Origin: Brevibacterium renqingii
Lineage (GTDB): Bacteria; Actinomycetota; Actinomycetes; Actinomycetales; Brevibacteriaceae
Direction of reading: 5' to 3'
DNA length: 64,000 bases
Assembly (NCBI RefSeq): GCF_017808105.1
Contig: NZ_JADBHF010000013.1
Location: 61,764-125,763 of the forward strand
The translations under genes were made by a program, and so were the position numbers. The notes under the pieces are model-generated. The model was given only the letters and a program-made list of their open reading frames with translations. It was not told the DNA's origin and did no database searches. Position 1 is the stretch's first letter, and every line of letters starts with the position of its first letter. Positions 53,243 through 62,428 of the stretch are shown here, piece after piece.

Positions 53243-54541
53243 GTGAAAATCAGCGTCATCGGACTCGGCAAGATCGGACTTCCCCTCGCCGTACAGTTTG
53301 CAACCAAAGGTCACGACGTCGTCGGCATCGACGTTCAGCAACGAGTAGTCGATTCGATCAACGAAGGAATCGAGCCATTCCCCGGCGAGTTCGACCTTCA
53401 AAGGAAGTTGAGTGAGTCTCGCAGCTCCGGTCGTATCCGAGCGACTACCGAGTACTCTGACGGGATTCCGAACAGCGACGCCATCGTCATTGTTGTACCG
53501 CTTTTCGTCAATGACGAAACCTGGCAACCAGATTTCGGTTGGATGGAGAACGCCACCCGTTCGCTAGCTGAGCACCTCACCCCCGGAACTTTGATCTCTT
53601 ACGAGACGACTCTGCCCGTGGGGACTACTCGGAATCGCTGGAAGCCGATGATCGAAGAAATCTCGGGGCTCGCTGAGGGCGAAGACTTCTACCTAGCGTT
53701 TTCACCTGAACGCGTGCTGACCGGGCGTGTATTCGAAGACCTTCGCAAATACCCCAAACTGGTCGGTGGGCTTGGCTCCGTCGGTACCCAGCGCGCGATC
53801 GATTTCTATCATTCTGTACTCGATTTCGACGATCGTCCCGATCTTGCGCCCCAGAGCAATGGGGTCTGGGACATGGGCACCGCCGAGGCAGCGGAGATGG
53901 CCAAACTTGCCGAGACAACCTACAGAGACGTCAACATCGGACTCGCGAACCAATTCGCGCAGTTCGCGGAGCAGAACTCGATCGACATCTACAAAGTGAT
54001 CGCAGCCTCAAACTCACAGCCCTACAGCCACATTCATCGGCCCGGAATCGCTGTCGGCGGTCATTGCATCCCGGTCTATCCTCGTCTGTACCTCTACAAC
54101 GATCCGCAGGCAAGTATTGTGCGAACCGCTCGAGAAGCGAATATGGACATGCCCGCACACGCTGTACGGATGCTGGAAGGGAATCTCGGCGACCTGAGGG
54201 GTAAACGCATCGTGGTGCTGGGCGCTTCGTACCGCGGAGGCGTCAAAGAGACCGCATTTTCCGGAGTCTTCCCCACCGTGTCCACTCTGGAGGCGAAGGG
54301 CGCGGCGGTTTCTGTTCACGATCCGATGTACAGCGATGAGGAGCTCCGTGCGTTCAATTTCGAGCCAGCGCATATCGGGCAACCGGCCGACGGACTCGTC
54401 TTGCAGGCGGACCATCCGGAATACCACGATCTCTCACCTGAAACCTTCCCCGGAGTGCGCGTACTTGTGGACGGCCGGAACGCCACCGATGCGTCCAAGT
54501 GGAGTAGCGTTGCGCGCTTGGTGATCGGAGGCGGAGAGTAG
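53243..54541 (+). CDS. WbpA-like UDP-GlcNAc 6-dehydrogenase
   Basis: 432 residues, nucleotide-sugar dehydrogenase. VIGLGKIGLPLAVQFA, YETTLPVGTTRNRW, FSPERVLTGRVF, TTYRDVNIGLANQFAQF, catalytic cysteine in AVGGHCIPVYPRLY. Context with WbpB/E/D/I suggests UDP-GlcNAc to UDP-GlcNAcA. GTG start at 53243 with AAGGAAG upstream; the longer in-frame stretch overlaps the oxidase gene and is not used. Confidence 0.92.
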   Translation: MKISVIGLGKIGLPLAVQFATKGHDVVGIDVQQRVVDSINEGIEPFPGEFDLQRKLSESRSSGRIRATTEYSDGIPNSDAIVIVVPLFVNDETWQPDFGWMENATRSLAEHLTPGTLISYETTLPVGTTRNRWKPMIEEISGLAEGEDFYLAFSPERVLTGRVFEDLRKYPKLVGGLGSVGTQRAIDFYHSVLDFDDRPDLAPQSNGVWDMGTAEAAEMAKLAETTYRDVNIGLANQFAQFAEQNSIDIYKVIAASNSQPYSHIHRPGIAVGGHCIPVYPRLYLYNDPQASIVRTAREANMDMPAHAVRMLEGNLGDLRGKRIVVLGASYRGGVKETAFSGVFPTVSTLEAKGAAVSVHDPMYSDEELRAFNFEPAHIGQPADGLVLQADHPEYHDLSPETFPGVRVLVDGRNATDASKWSSVARLVIGGGE

Positions 54542-54552
54542 GGCCTGAGGCA

Positions 54553-56733
54553 ATGCCGGGTTTCTCCCGACCGACGCTTCAGTCCATGAGATCATGGGCC
54601 GGGCGACTCCGGAGCCAACTGACCGGACTTCTTCAGTCAGCTTCCGCACGATCGACCTCCGGTGAGCGGCCGCTTCTGCTCCTGTCAGGGGTCGGTCCCG
54701 CTCAAATCATCCTGGCAGAGTGCATACGCTCGGCGTGGGCAGATGAATGCGCAGTGGAATGGTTGGAGCGTCTACCCGATTCTCCGACCGACGAGCTCCG
54801 CGATACTGCCTCTGACCTGCGTGCGACTCGCGTCATTGCAGTCGGAGTGGAATCTGTGTATGCGGCTGCTGATGCCTTACTCAAGTTACCGATCGAGGGT
54901 GTCTTTCTCCACCACGAACTTGATTTCCGTTTCAGCAACAGGCAGCGCCAGGGACGACTCCTCGGCGCATTCGACGCCTGCGAACGTCTGTGGTTCGACA
55001 GCTCGGTAGCCATGGACAAGGCATCCGCACATGGATCAGACCGTCCGCATCTGTTGATCCCATTGGCGACGCCCACTGGTTGCAGTCCGAAACGTCCGGA
55101 GACAGCGTATGTTTCCGTCATTGTTCCCCAGGAGAAACTGAACGCCGCCGAGGAAGCCACTGTCAATGCTTTGCAGGCTGCCGCTTCGAGTGCCGGGGTT
55201 CGGGTTTCGGTTCACAGTGTGGATCAGCTTTACACCGGACATGATCTGGAGGCCGGGCGGGGCTGGGATAATTCGATTGTGCGCAGCCTTCCGAGCTCGC
55301 CTTCGCACCTTGTGCTGGTCGGTAAGAGTGGCCACCACCTCTTCACCGCAGTCGGTCTGGGACCCGGCGCTGTCGAAGTCTTCGTCGATGCCACTGTCGA
55401 GAACGTTGCAATCGCGCGCCGAATCCGACTTGAGGAGGACCATGTTGCCCGAGGGGCGGCGCTTGCTGAAAGAGTCGCAGATTCGGTTGAGAGGTTCAGT
55501 CGGAGCAACGAACTTAGGGCGGTTCCCTCTACACCCAACCATTTTCGCAAAACTTTCGAAGCATTGGTGGCTAGGGACCTGCCCAATTGGCACGAGGAAG
55601 ACATCCTTGAAGCTGGTCAGCCTCAGTTCGATTTGTTTTTCTCGGTCGCGGGGATTGAAAATCGTAGCAACGGTGCCAGGCCTCAACGGATCCGCGCAAT
55701 GTCTCACGCGTTTGAAGAGCGCGGCGTACCGTTGGTGAGGGTGACCGCCAACCAGAACTTACTTAGCCGCAGGATGCGCGGTGCACTGGCACTCGTTCGC
55801 GCCGGAACCCAGCCCCGCCTGGGATACGGAGAGAATTCGACTGCTCCGATGCCACTGGAGGCGCGAAGTGTCCTCGAAAGCGGCCTCAAGGAGCTGCGAG
55901 ACGCAGGACTGAAATTCGGCTGGTTCGTCCGGGACTTTCACTGGCTGGAACCGGCAAGCTCTGTCTCGCAGACCCGGGCCGACCTGGACCAGTTGCAGAA
56001 GGATAGCCTTGCCGAGTTCACCGCGATGAGAGAACACACTGATGTGCTCTTCGCCCCCTCGCACCTGGCTTCTCAGAGATTCGACCAGCTTCTCCGCGGC
56101 CGCATCGATCGGTTGCCCCATCGATGGACCCCGCTTCCTCCCGGTATCGAGCCGGCCAATTGCCTGTCAGCAGATCGGGAATCCGACGCGGTACAGCCTC
56201 CCGACCAGTCCGAACCCCTCGAAGTCGTATACGCCGGCGGACTCGGCGGTGTCTACGATCTCCAAACCGCGATGAATGCGCTTTCCAGTTTGCACGAACC
56301 CTGGCACCTGCATTTGGTCATACGACCAGAAGATGTTGAAATCGCACATCAATTGACGTCGCGCATGTCCGGACACATGGTCCACATCACTAGCGGCGAG
56401 TTCGCCGCCATGCCTGTCATCACTGGGCCCACGGTAGGATTGGCGCTTCTGGAGTCCGATTACGGGCTCGCCAGTTTCCCGCTCAAGGTCATGAGCTACC
56501 TCGAGCGACGGATGACCGTCGCCGTCTATCGGAACTCTTCTCCTGCGGAGATGATCGAATCATATGGTGCCGGCTCAGTCGTTGACCGCACCGCTGACTC
56601 CATCGAGGCTGGGATCGGAGCGGCAGTGTCCGCTGCCGGCACTGTCGATTGGCATTCAATTCACGAAAACGAGTCGTGGAATTCTCGGGCCGAAACTGTG
56701 CGCAATGCGCTTCGAGCTACGCTCAGTCTATAA
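54553..56733 (+). CDS. Large two-part glycosyltransferase (GT-B, GT4-like)
   Basis: 726 residues. The N-terminal about 320 residues (GVFLHHELDFRFSNRQRQGRLLGAFDA and so on) resemble a degenerate or unusual glycosyltransferase half. The C-terminal about 370 residues are GT-B: VVYAGGLGGVYDLQTAMNAL, LVIRPEDVEIAHQL, LALLESDYGLASFPLKVMSYLERRMTVAVYRN. It starts 11 bases after the WbpA-like gene. Specificity unknown; a role in adding the diacetamido uronic acid is plausible from position. Confidence 0.82.
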   Translation: MPGFSRPTLQSMRSWAGRLRSQLTGLLQSASARSTSGERPLLLLSGVGPAQIILAECIRSAWADECAVEWLERLPDSPTDELRDTASDLRATRVIAVGVESVYAAADALLKLPIEGVFLHHELDFRFSNRQRQGRLLGAFDACERLWFDSSVAMDKASAHGSDRPHLLIPLATPTGCSPKRPETAYVSVIVPQEKLNAAEEATVNALQAAASSAGVRVSVHSVDQLYTGHDLEAGRGWDNSIVRSLPSSPSHLVLVGKSGHHLFTAVGLGPGAVEVFVDATVENVAIARRIRLEEDHVARGAALAERVADSVERFSRSNELRAVPSTPNHFRKTFEALVARDLPNWHEEDILEAGQPQFDLFFSVAGIENRSNGARPQRIRAMSHAFEERGVPLVRVTANQNLLSRRMRGALALVRAGTQPRLGYGENSTAPMPLEARSVLESGLKELRDAGLKFGWFVRDFHWLEPASSVSQTRADLDQLQKDSLAEFTAMREHTDVLFAPSHLASQRFDQLLRGRIDRLPHRWTPLPPGIEPANCLSADRESDAVQPPDQSEPLEVVYAGGLGGVYDLQTAMNALSSLHEPWHLHLVIRPEDVEIAHQLTSRMSGHMVHITSGEFAAMPVITGPTVGLALLESDYGLASFPLKVMSYLERRMTVAVYRNSSPAEMIESYGAGSVVDRTADSIEAGIGAAVSAAGTVDWHSIHENESWNSRAETVRNALRATLSL

Positions 56734-56785
56734 ACCTCGGTAGAACTGTTCTCACGTGAATCCTCCACAGAAAGGAAACACAAAC

Positions 56786-57856
56786 ATGCGTATCGTCAGC
56801 ATAGTTGGTGCCCGCCCACAATTCGTGAAGCTTGCCCCGATGGTAAAGGCTTTCGACGCTCTAAAAGTGGACCACAAAATCGTACATACCGGACAGCACT
56901 ATGACATCAACATGTCTGATGCTTTCTTCCAGGACCTCGGCATTCCCGATCCGGACATCCATCTTGGTGTCGGTTCCGGCAGTCACGGCGTCCAAACAGG
57001 CGGCATGTTGGCCCAGATGGACCAAGTGCTCTTGGACTTCCAACCGGATTGGGTTCTCGTCTATGGGGACACCAACTCAACGATCGCCGGTGCGCTGTCA
57101 GCAGTGAAGCTCCAGATTCCCTTGGCGCATCTCGAAGCGGGCCTCCGTTCAAACAACCGTGCGATGCCTGAGGAACACAACCGTGTGCTCACCGATCACG
57201 CCGCGGATATCTGCTTGGCTCCATCGTCCGCAGCGATGGACTGCCTTGCGAAAGAGGGCTTACGCGAACGCGCTGAACTCGTCGGAGACGTGATGGTCGA
57301 TGTCTGTTACCAGGTTCGTGACTCGCTTCTAGCGACCAGTCCCCCGGTACCCTCAATTAATCATGGTGAACACTACCTGTTGGCTACGGTGCATCGTGCC
57401 GAAAATACGGATGATCCCACGCGATTAGAGACAGTTTTAAGCGCCCTTAAACATCTACCAATGCCCGTACTATTGCCAGCCCATCCTCGTTTGATGACGA
57501 AGGCAACAACCTTCGGGATAGCACTCGACGATGGAAATCTCCGTATAGTCGATCCGCTCGGATACCCGGAAATGGTAAATGCAATCATGAACGCTGACGG
57601 GGTCATTACGGATTCCGGCGGAGTACAGAAAGAAGCTTATCTTCTAGAGACACCTTGCACCACTCTTCGCGCGGAAACCGAATGGACCGAAACTCTAGCG
57701 GGAGGATGGAATGTCCTTGATCCGAACCTCACCAATATCGCTACCCTCGCAATGCGACCCAAACCGAACAGTCCGAATAGCCACCCATATGGGCATGGCG
57801 ACGCCGCCCTAACAGCAGCCAAAGCATTATGCGAAGCACAGAGCAAACCACAGTGA
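56786..57856 (+). CDS. WbpI-like UDP-GlcNAc(3NAc)A 2-epimerase
   Basis: 356 residues of the non-hydrolysing 2-epimerase family. IVSIVGARPQFVKLAPMVKAF, HTGQHYDINMSDAFF, YGDTNSTIAGAL, HLEAGLRS, VHRAENTDDP, and TDSGGVQKEAYLL. The GARPQFVK start and its neighbours place it with WbpI, giving UDP-ManNAc(3NAc)A, rather than with WecB. AAAGGAA precedes ATG 56786. Confidence 0.9.
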   Translation: MRIVSIVGARPQFVKLAPMVKAFDALKVDHKIVHTGQHYDINMSDAFFQDLGIPDPDIHLGVGSGSHGVQTGGMLAQMDQVLLDFQPDWVLVYGDTNSTIAGALSAVKLQIPLAHLEAGLRSNNRAMPEEHNRVLTDHAADICLAPSSAAMDCLAKEGLRERAELVGDVMVDVCYQVRDSLLATSPPVPSINHGEHYLLATVHRAENTDDPTRLETVLSALKHLPMPVLLPAHPRLMTKATTFGIALDDGNLRIVDPLGYPEMVNAIMNADGVITDSGGVQKEAYLLETPCTTLRAETEWTETLAGGWNVLDPNLTNIATLAMRPKPNSPNSHPYGHGDAALTAAKALCEAQSKPQ

Positions 57857-58113
57857 CCCAGATGAGTCAAATAGAATAGCGAGACCGATCAGATACGTAC
57901 AGCCTATTCCCTACGCGTAATGGGACTGATCCAAACGAATAGCGCCAAGGCCGATAAGGCTCGCCGATCTCTCAGCGGAGAGTTCGACAGCACCACCAGC
58001 CACAACACGAACCCCAACCCATACCACCCCACGCTCTCCCGGAACCTACTGCGCTCCAGCCAAACCATTCACTGTAAGGTGAGTAGACGGCCAGGTCTCG
58101 AAAGGACGCACAA

Positions 58114-59418
58114 TTGCTGAAGAGTCGAACATTCGCCAACGGGAGACAACTGAAAATTGCCTGCGTGGCGCACAACGGAATCAGGCATGATGCTCGAGTA
58201 TTGAAAGGCGCAGCTTCACTGAAAGCTCACGGCCACGACGTTCATATATTTGGTTTGACTGCGGACCAGCCCGAAGACTTCGTCCTTCCGAACAACGTCA
58301 CAGTCCATTTGATCCATCGTGATCTCTCAGATGTCAAAGCAAGAATTACTCGAGAACAGCTACCTCCTGGCCGCGAAAACGCTATATGGACTTCATTTCG
58401 CATTCAAGGAGAGACCATATTTGAAGGCGTGCGGTCCACGATGACCCCCGACATCGTCCACATGCATGACCACCTGACGCTCGCCGCATCATCTAATTAC
58501 AAAGAAACGTTCGGCTGTCCTTTAGTGTGGGATGCACACGAAATATACGAAGATTTAGCGAGCATTGAAACGGTACGCGCAAATGTAAACGCGCAAGTAA
58601 TCCAAGACAACGTCCACAACGTAGATGGGTTCATTACATTAAATAGCAGTATTGCGCAGTATTATCATCGCAGGTATCCAAATCTCCCTGATGCAGTCTT
58701 GATACCGAACGCTGTCGTTCGCAAAACTCCCCCTGTATATGATGGGCGTTTACATTCTGCTGCAGAGTTGGAATCCGATCAAAAAATCCTGCTCTTCCAA
58801 GGCGGGTACTCACCGAATCGTGGTATATCAGCTCTGTTGGAGGCATCTCAGCACCTCTCTGAACAATGGACACTAGTGTTCATGGGCTGGGGCAAGCTAG
58901 CGGACGAGATAGCGTCCTACACCGAATCTGCAACTGATCGGCCTAGGGGACGCCCTCAGGTGGCGATGATACCAAGTGTCCCGCACGATGACCTTCTCAA
59001 CTGGACGACTGGGGCAACTTTGGGAGCGATACCATATGAAAATACGGGCCTAAACCACTTGTACTGTTCGCCAAACAAGCTCTGGGAGTATCCAGCGGCG
59101 GGCGTACCCGTGCTCGCCACAGATCTCCCCGAAATGAGCCAGCGAATAAACAAGTATGGAATCGGCATCACAGTACCTGAGGATCTCAATCCGAGAACAA
59201 TCGCCAATACTGTAAATGCACTTTCAGATTCTAACCTATCGCTAATGAAACAACGCTGTGAAGAATTCGCGATCTCCGAGGACTGGAGCTCTTACGAAGA
59301 CCAGCTAGTCAATCTGCATCTCCAACTTGGGATATCTGCCCACGATCGGCCCCGTAGCTGGTATAAGAGACTATCTGATCTTGTGACACGGATTGCTGGG
59401 ACCCGTCAAAGACGCTGA
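58114..59418 (+). CDS. Glycosyltransferase family 4
   Basis: 434 residues. The N-terminus IACVAHNGIRHDARVLKGAASLKAHGHDV and PDIVHMHDHLTLAAS are typical of the acceptor domain. LLFQGGYSPNRGISALLEA and SPNKLWEYPAAGVPVLATDLPE belong to the donor domain. TTG start with AAAGGA upstream. It is the last gene of the plus-strand block; 257 bases with no gene lie before it. Lower GC than genes at 49-56 kb. Confidence 0.9.
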   Translation: MLKSRTFANGRQLKIACVAHNGIRHDARVLKGAASLKAHGHDVHIFGLTADQPEDFVLPNNVTVHLIHRDLSDVKARITREQLPPGRENAIWTSFRIQGETIFEGVRSTMTPDIVHMHDHLTLAASSNYKETFGCPLVWDAHEIYEDLASIETVRANVNAQVIQDNVHNVDGFITLNSSIAQYYHRRYPNLPDAVLIPNAVVRKTPPVYDGRLHSAAELESDQKILLFQGGYSPNRGISALLEASQHLSEQWTLVFMGWGKLADEIASYTESATDRPRGRPQVAMIPSVPHDDLLNWTTGATLGAIPYENTGLNHLYCSPNKLWEYPAAGVPVLATDLPEMSQRINKYGIGITVPEDLNPRTIANTVNALSDSNLSLMKQRCEEFAISEDWSSYEDQLVNLHLQLGISAHDRPRSWYKRLSDLVTRIAGTRQRR

Positions 59419-59503
59419 GCAGGCCCGTTAAGAACTCTTGGGAAGTTCGTCACAACTTTTGCATGCGACACAGCGGGCGAGAACTTCGTAACGACACGAC
59501 TGG

Positions 59504-60577
59504 TCAGACCAAACTCTCCTTACGCAGATGGCACCAAGCCATAATCATCGAACGGGAGCCGCCCTTCCAACCGTTTGGAAACATATTGCTATTTTTGCCC
59601 ATGAGAGAAAAGATCTCACGACGGAGAGAGCTATCGTCTATTTGGAGAAAGGAACTGAGAAGGCCCGTCAGCCCACCACTGATCCTAGTTGGGTCCACGC
59701 CCTGGGGCCGGTCGTGACCGAGAAACTGGGGTAGCTCGCCCCGTTTCACTGCCGGGTGCGTCAAGAATGATTCAGACACCTTCTGCAAGAGATTCGTAGC
59801 ATTTTCAAATCCACCTTCAGATAAAGCAATTGGTAGCTCGATCGTCGCTGCCGCCTTCCACAGTGCTTCAGAAGCCAACGTGGTCTTATCATCGTTTGGC
59901 TTCGGTGAATAAGGCCAGCTAATCCCACCCTCGCGCCAATCGATAAACTTCAAATGATAGCGATAAATTCCAAGCGCCGTATCTATCAACCACGGATCGT
60001 CGTGTGTGACAGACGCTTTGACTAGAGCCGCGCCATAAAGCGCAGCGTGGTTAAGCGCCTCAACGATATTTTGTGTTTGGTGGACAAAATATCGGTAGCC
60101 GTTCTCATCCTGTTTGGCTTCTCCCCGGAATGCCAACAATGTTTCGACGGCGGCATCTCGAACCCAGCTCTTACCCGAAACAGCAGCATATTCGAGCATC
60201 GGCAAGGTAATTAAGCCTGCGGTTGTAATCTCGTTCGAACGGACCCCAGAAGCATATTTTGTACCCCAACCGGGGAAGACGGCATCGCGTTCGTCGTCTA
60301 CTATAGCCAGCTGGTCATCGCGCTGTTCGAGGAGAGCATCGATAGTGCGCTCAAGCAAAGCCGCATACTGTGGGTCACCAGTGACGCAATACATGTCGAC
60401 GGCTGCCCGTCCATAGTATCCCCAATACCATCCATACAGTCTGCCTCGCTCTCCTGGACCAAGGTCCACATCTTGCCTGTTCACCATATTGGCAAGAGCA
60501 CGATCGAGATATACGTACACTTCCTCATCTGATAGAGCAAACGGAGGAACGATGTCATTGTCCAATTTTTCCCTCAC
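59504..60577 (-). CDS. Alpha/alpha-toroid-like protein, possible glycan lyase or epimerase
   Basis: 357 residues, family not firmly recognised. Helical repeats with aromatic and acid residues (YGWYWGYYGRAAVDMYCVTGDPQYAALLERTID; NEITTAGLITLPMLEYAAVSG; YFVHQTQNIVEALNHAALYGAALVKA; WPYSPKPNDDKTTLASEALWKAAATI) suggest a six- or seven-hairpin toroid as in glycoside hydrolases, lyases and uronate C5-epimerases. No signal peptide, so cytoplasmic. GTG start at 60577. It lies 33 bases after the asparagine-synthase-like gene in the same direction. A sugar-modifying role is inference. Confidence 0.7.
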   Translation of the reverse strand: MREKLDNDIVPPFALSDEEVYVYLDRALANMVNRQDVDLGPGERGRLYGWYWGYYGRAAVDMYCVTGDPQYAALLERTIDALLEQRDDQLAIVDDERDAVFPGWGTKYASGVRSNEITTAGLITLPMLEYAAVSGKSWVRDAAVETLLAFRGEAKQDENGYRYFVHQTQNIVEALNHAALYGAALVKASVTHDDPWLIDTALGIYRYHLKFIDWREGGISWPYSPKPNDDKTTLASEALWKAAATIELPIALSEGGFENATNLLQKVSESFLTHPAVKRGELPQFLGHDRPQGVDPTRISGGLTGLLSSFLQIDDSSLRREIFSLMGKNSNMFPNGWKGGSRSMIMAWCHLRKESLV

Positions 60578-60609
60578 AAACTTCCATCTTTCGACATATT
60601 GGAGACCGA

Positions 60610-62406
60610 CTAGACACTACCAGGATGCAATTCGTGAAGACTGACAATATCAGCCAGCACGCGCTTAGCAGCATCGTGCCAAAACACGAACTCAAACGTC
60701 TGATTTGTGCGATTCCTGCCCTCTGGCAGTGTGGCTATCTCGTCCAAGACAGTCTGCATCGTCAGACCCGAATAGTCAGTTGAATCGATTGCGGTTTCCA
60801 TCGAGTCAAGGAAGTCATTGCGATCCGTCTCCCAATAAGTATCTTGTAGACTAACCTTGTTGGTCGTTTTGGGATCAAGTTCAGCGGCGATCTCATGGAA
60901 ATACGGCACACCATCCCAATCAGGCACCATATGAAGCGTCATACGCCTGATGGCGGAAGCGTCGATCTTTCGTTCCGGCGGAACCCAAAAAGTTCTGAGA
61001 AGCATTTCGGGTGTGAGCATGGGTAGCGCAACCGACGGGGCAACCGGCGGAAACTGCCGTCTTACGCGGTTGTAATAGAATGAATAGTCCAACGCGTACA
61101 GACCGTCAATCCCCTTCACGAGAGAGCCGAGCAGCTCGTTTTTTACTAGCTGCGCTCCGTGATCTCGCAACTCCTCAGATAGGACGGAACGGTTTCGTAC
61201 GAACGAGGTGAGATAACGTTCGAGCGCGCTGGATGCGCCACCTTCCTGGATGTCACGCAGACTATAGTAGTGCGCCCGAGTAAAGTCGCCGTGACTACCA
61301 GATATCATGAGAGGTGCTGGTGTCAGCCTCCTAACCGGAACGTTTGACCTGACTGGGGTCGACCAATGGTCGCCACCCAAATATCGAAACCAACTGCTAG
61401 CACGTTGCAGTATGGAGCCCGATGACGGACCGGGAGGTTGAGGCGTGCCTCCATCCTGACGCACCGTGCCCGGATTCGCCTCGACCGCCAGCCAGTCAAA
61501 ACTGCCCTCGGCACGCTCGTGCAATTGCGCCGCAATTTCTGCCTCTAAATCCGGCGGAACAAAAGTAGTAGCGGTGAAAGGGATGCCAAGGCTGACCAAA
61601 GTAGCAGCCGCAAACCTGGAATCTACTCCACCGCTAAGGCGCAACCGGCTTTCGTCACTGAGATAAGGTGCAACGACATCGACAACATTTTGACCCGCAT
61701 TTACGGGCGGTTCGATCGAGTCTGTCAACCCTTTCGGTTGCAAGAGGAAGTCGGAAAACTCAAGCTCTTGCCGCAACTTTACACCTTGTTCAGAAACCGT
61801 AATTACGGTGCCAGGCGGCGCAAGACTAACACCACGAACATAGGTGCTGTTGTTCAGCCCGCCGCCGGTAACATAATAGGCATCCCAAAAGTCATCATCC
61901 TGGATCGGCAATCGGTTCATGCCAAGCGCAGCACCAATTACACCGCTAGCTACGAGGCAGAAGTCGTCAGCCTGATAGTAGTAGAGCTTACCGATTCCCA
62001 TAATATCGTTTGCCGCCACAATACTGTCATTGCGTACATTGTGATGCATGTAAGATAGAGGAGGTTGGTTAAACGCGCCACCGCTGACACCTTGCCGTAA
62101 CCTACTCACAAACTTACGTACAGCCAACCCCGACCGATCCTCAAGCACCTCACGCAACAGAATGGGATAAGCTGAAGCGCTTAATGAGTCTGCATCCCGA
62201 TAGCACCAATCGTTTTCAAAAGGATCAGGCTCTCCAGGAATGAAAAATGATGCAGTTGTTGCTCCTCTTTGTTGAATGACTGCGTCATAAGCAACATTGA
62301 AGTACTCACTCAAACGATTCGACACCGCTGAAATCATCTCGGACGATCTGCAATACATTCCAAGAAAAATTCCAGTAGGTGAGTGTGCTCGTTGGTTTGT
62401 TCTCAT
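60610..62406 (-). CDS. Asparagine-synthase-like protein (paralogue 2)
   Basis: 598 residues. Same layout as the gene at 33979: vestigial amidotransferase-like part (about 120-230: GIGKLYYYQADDFCLVASG, TYVRGVSLAPPGT) and PP-loop SGGVDSR at 258-264, then shared blocks VPPDLEAEIAAQLHE, SGSHGDFTRAHYY, VPYFHEIA, TTNKVSLQDTYWE. No N-terminal Met-Cys nucleophile. The start at 62406 is preferred (AGGACC just before; alignment with paralogue 1 begins about there); the frame is open further and overlaps the upstream gene. In an operon with the toroid protein and a glycosyltransferase. Confidence 0.75.
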   Translation of the reverse strand: MRTNQRAHSPTGIFLGMYCRSSEMISAVSNRLSEYFNVAYDAVIQQRGATTASFFIPGEPDPFENDWCYRDADSLSASAYPILLREVLEDRSGLAVRKFVSRLRQGVSGGAFNQPPLSYMHHNVRNDSIVAANDIMGIGKLYYYQADDFCLVASGVIGAALGMNRLPIQDDDFWDAYYVTGGGLNNSTYVRGVSLAPPGTVITVSEQGVKLRQELEFSDFLLQPKGLTDSIEPPVNAGQNVVDVVAPYLSDESRLRLSGGVDSRFAAATLVSLGIPFTATTFVPPDLEAEIAAQLHERAEGSFDWLAVEANPGTVRQDGGTPQPPGPSSGSILQRASSWFRYLGGDHWSTPVRSNVPVRRLTPAPLMISGSHGDFTRAHYYSLRDIQEGGASSALERYLTSFVRNRSVLSEELRDHGAQLVKNELLGSLVKGIDGLYALDYSFYYNRVRRQFPPVAPSVALPMLTPEMLLRTFWVPPERKIDASAIRRMTLHMVPDWDGVPYFHEIAAELDPKTTNKVSLQDTYWETDRNDFLDSMETAIDSTDYSGLTMQTVLDEIATLPEGRNRTNQTFEFVFWHDAAKRVLADIVSLHELHPGSV

Positions 62407-62428
62407 GGTCCTGACTGCGTTCGGCCTT

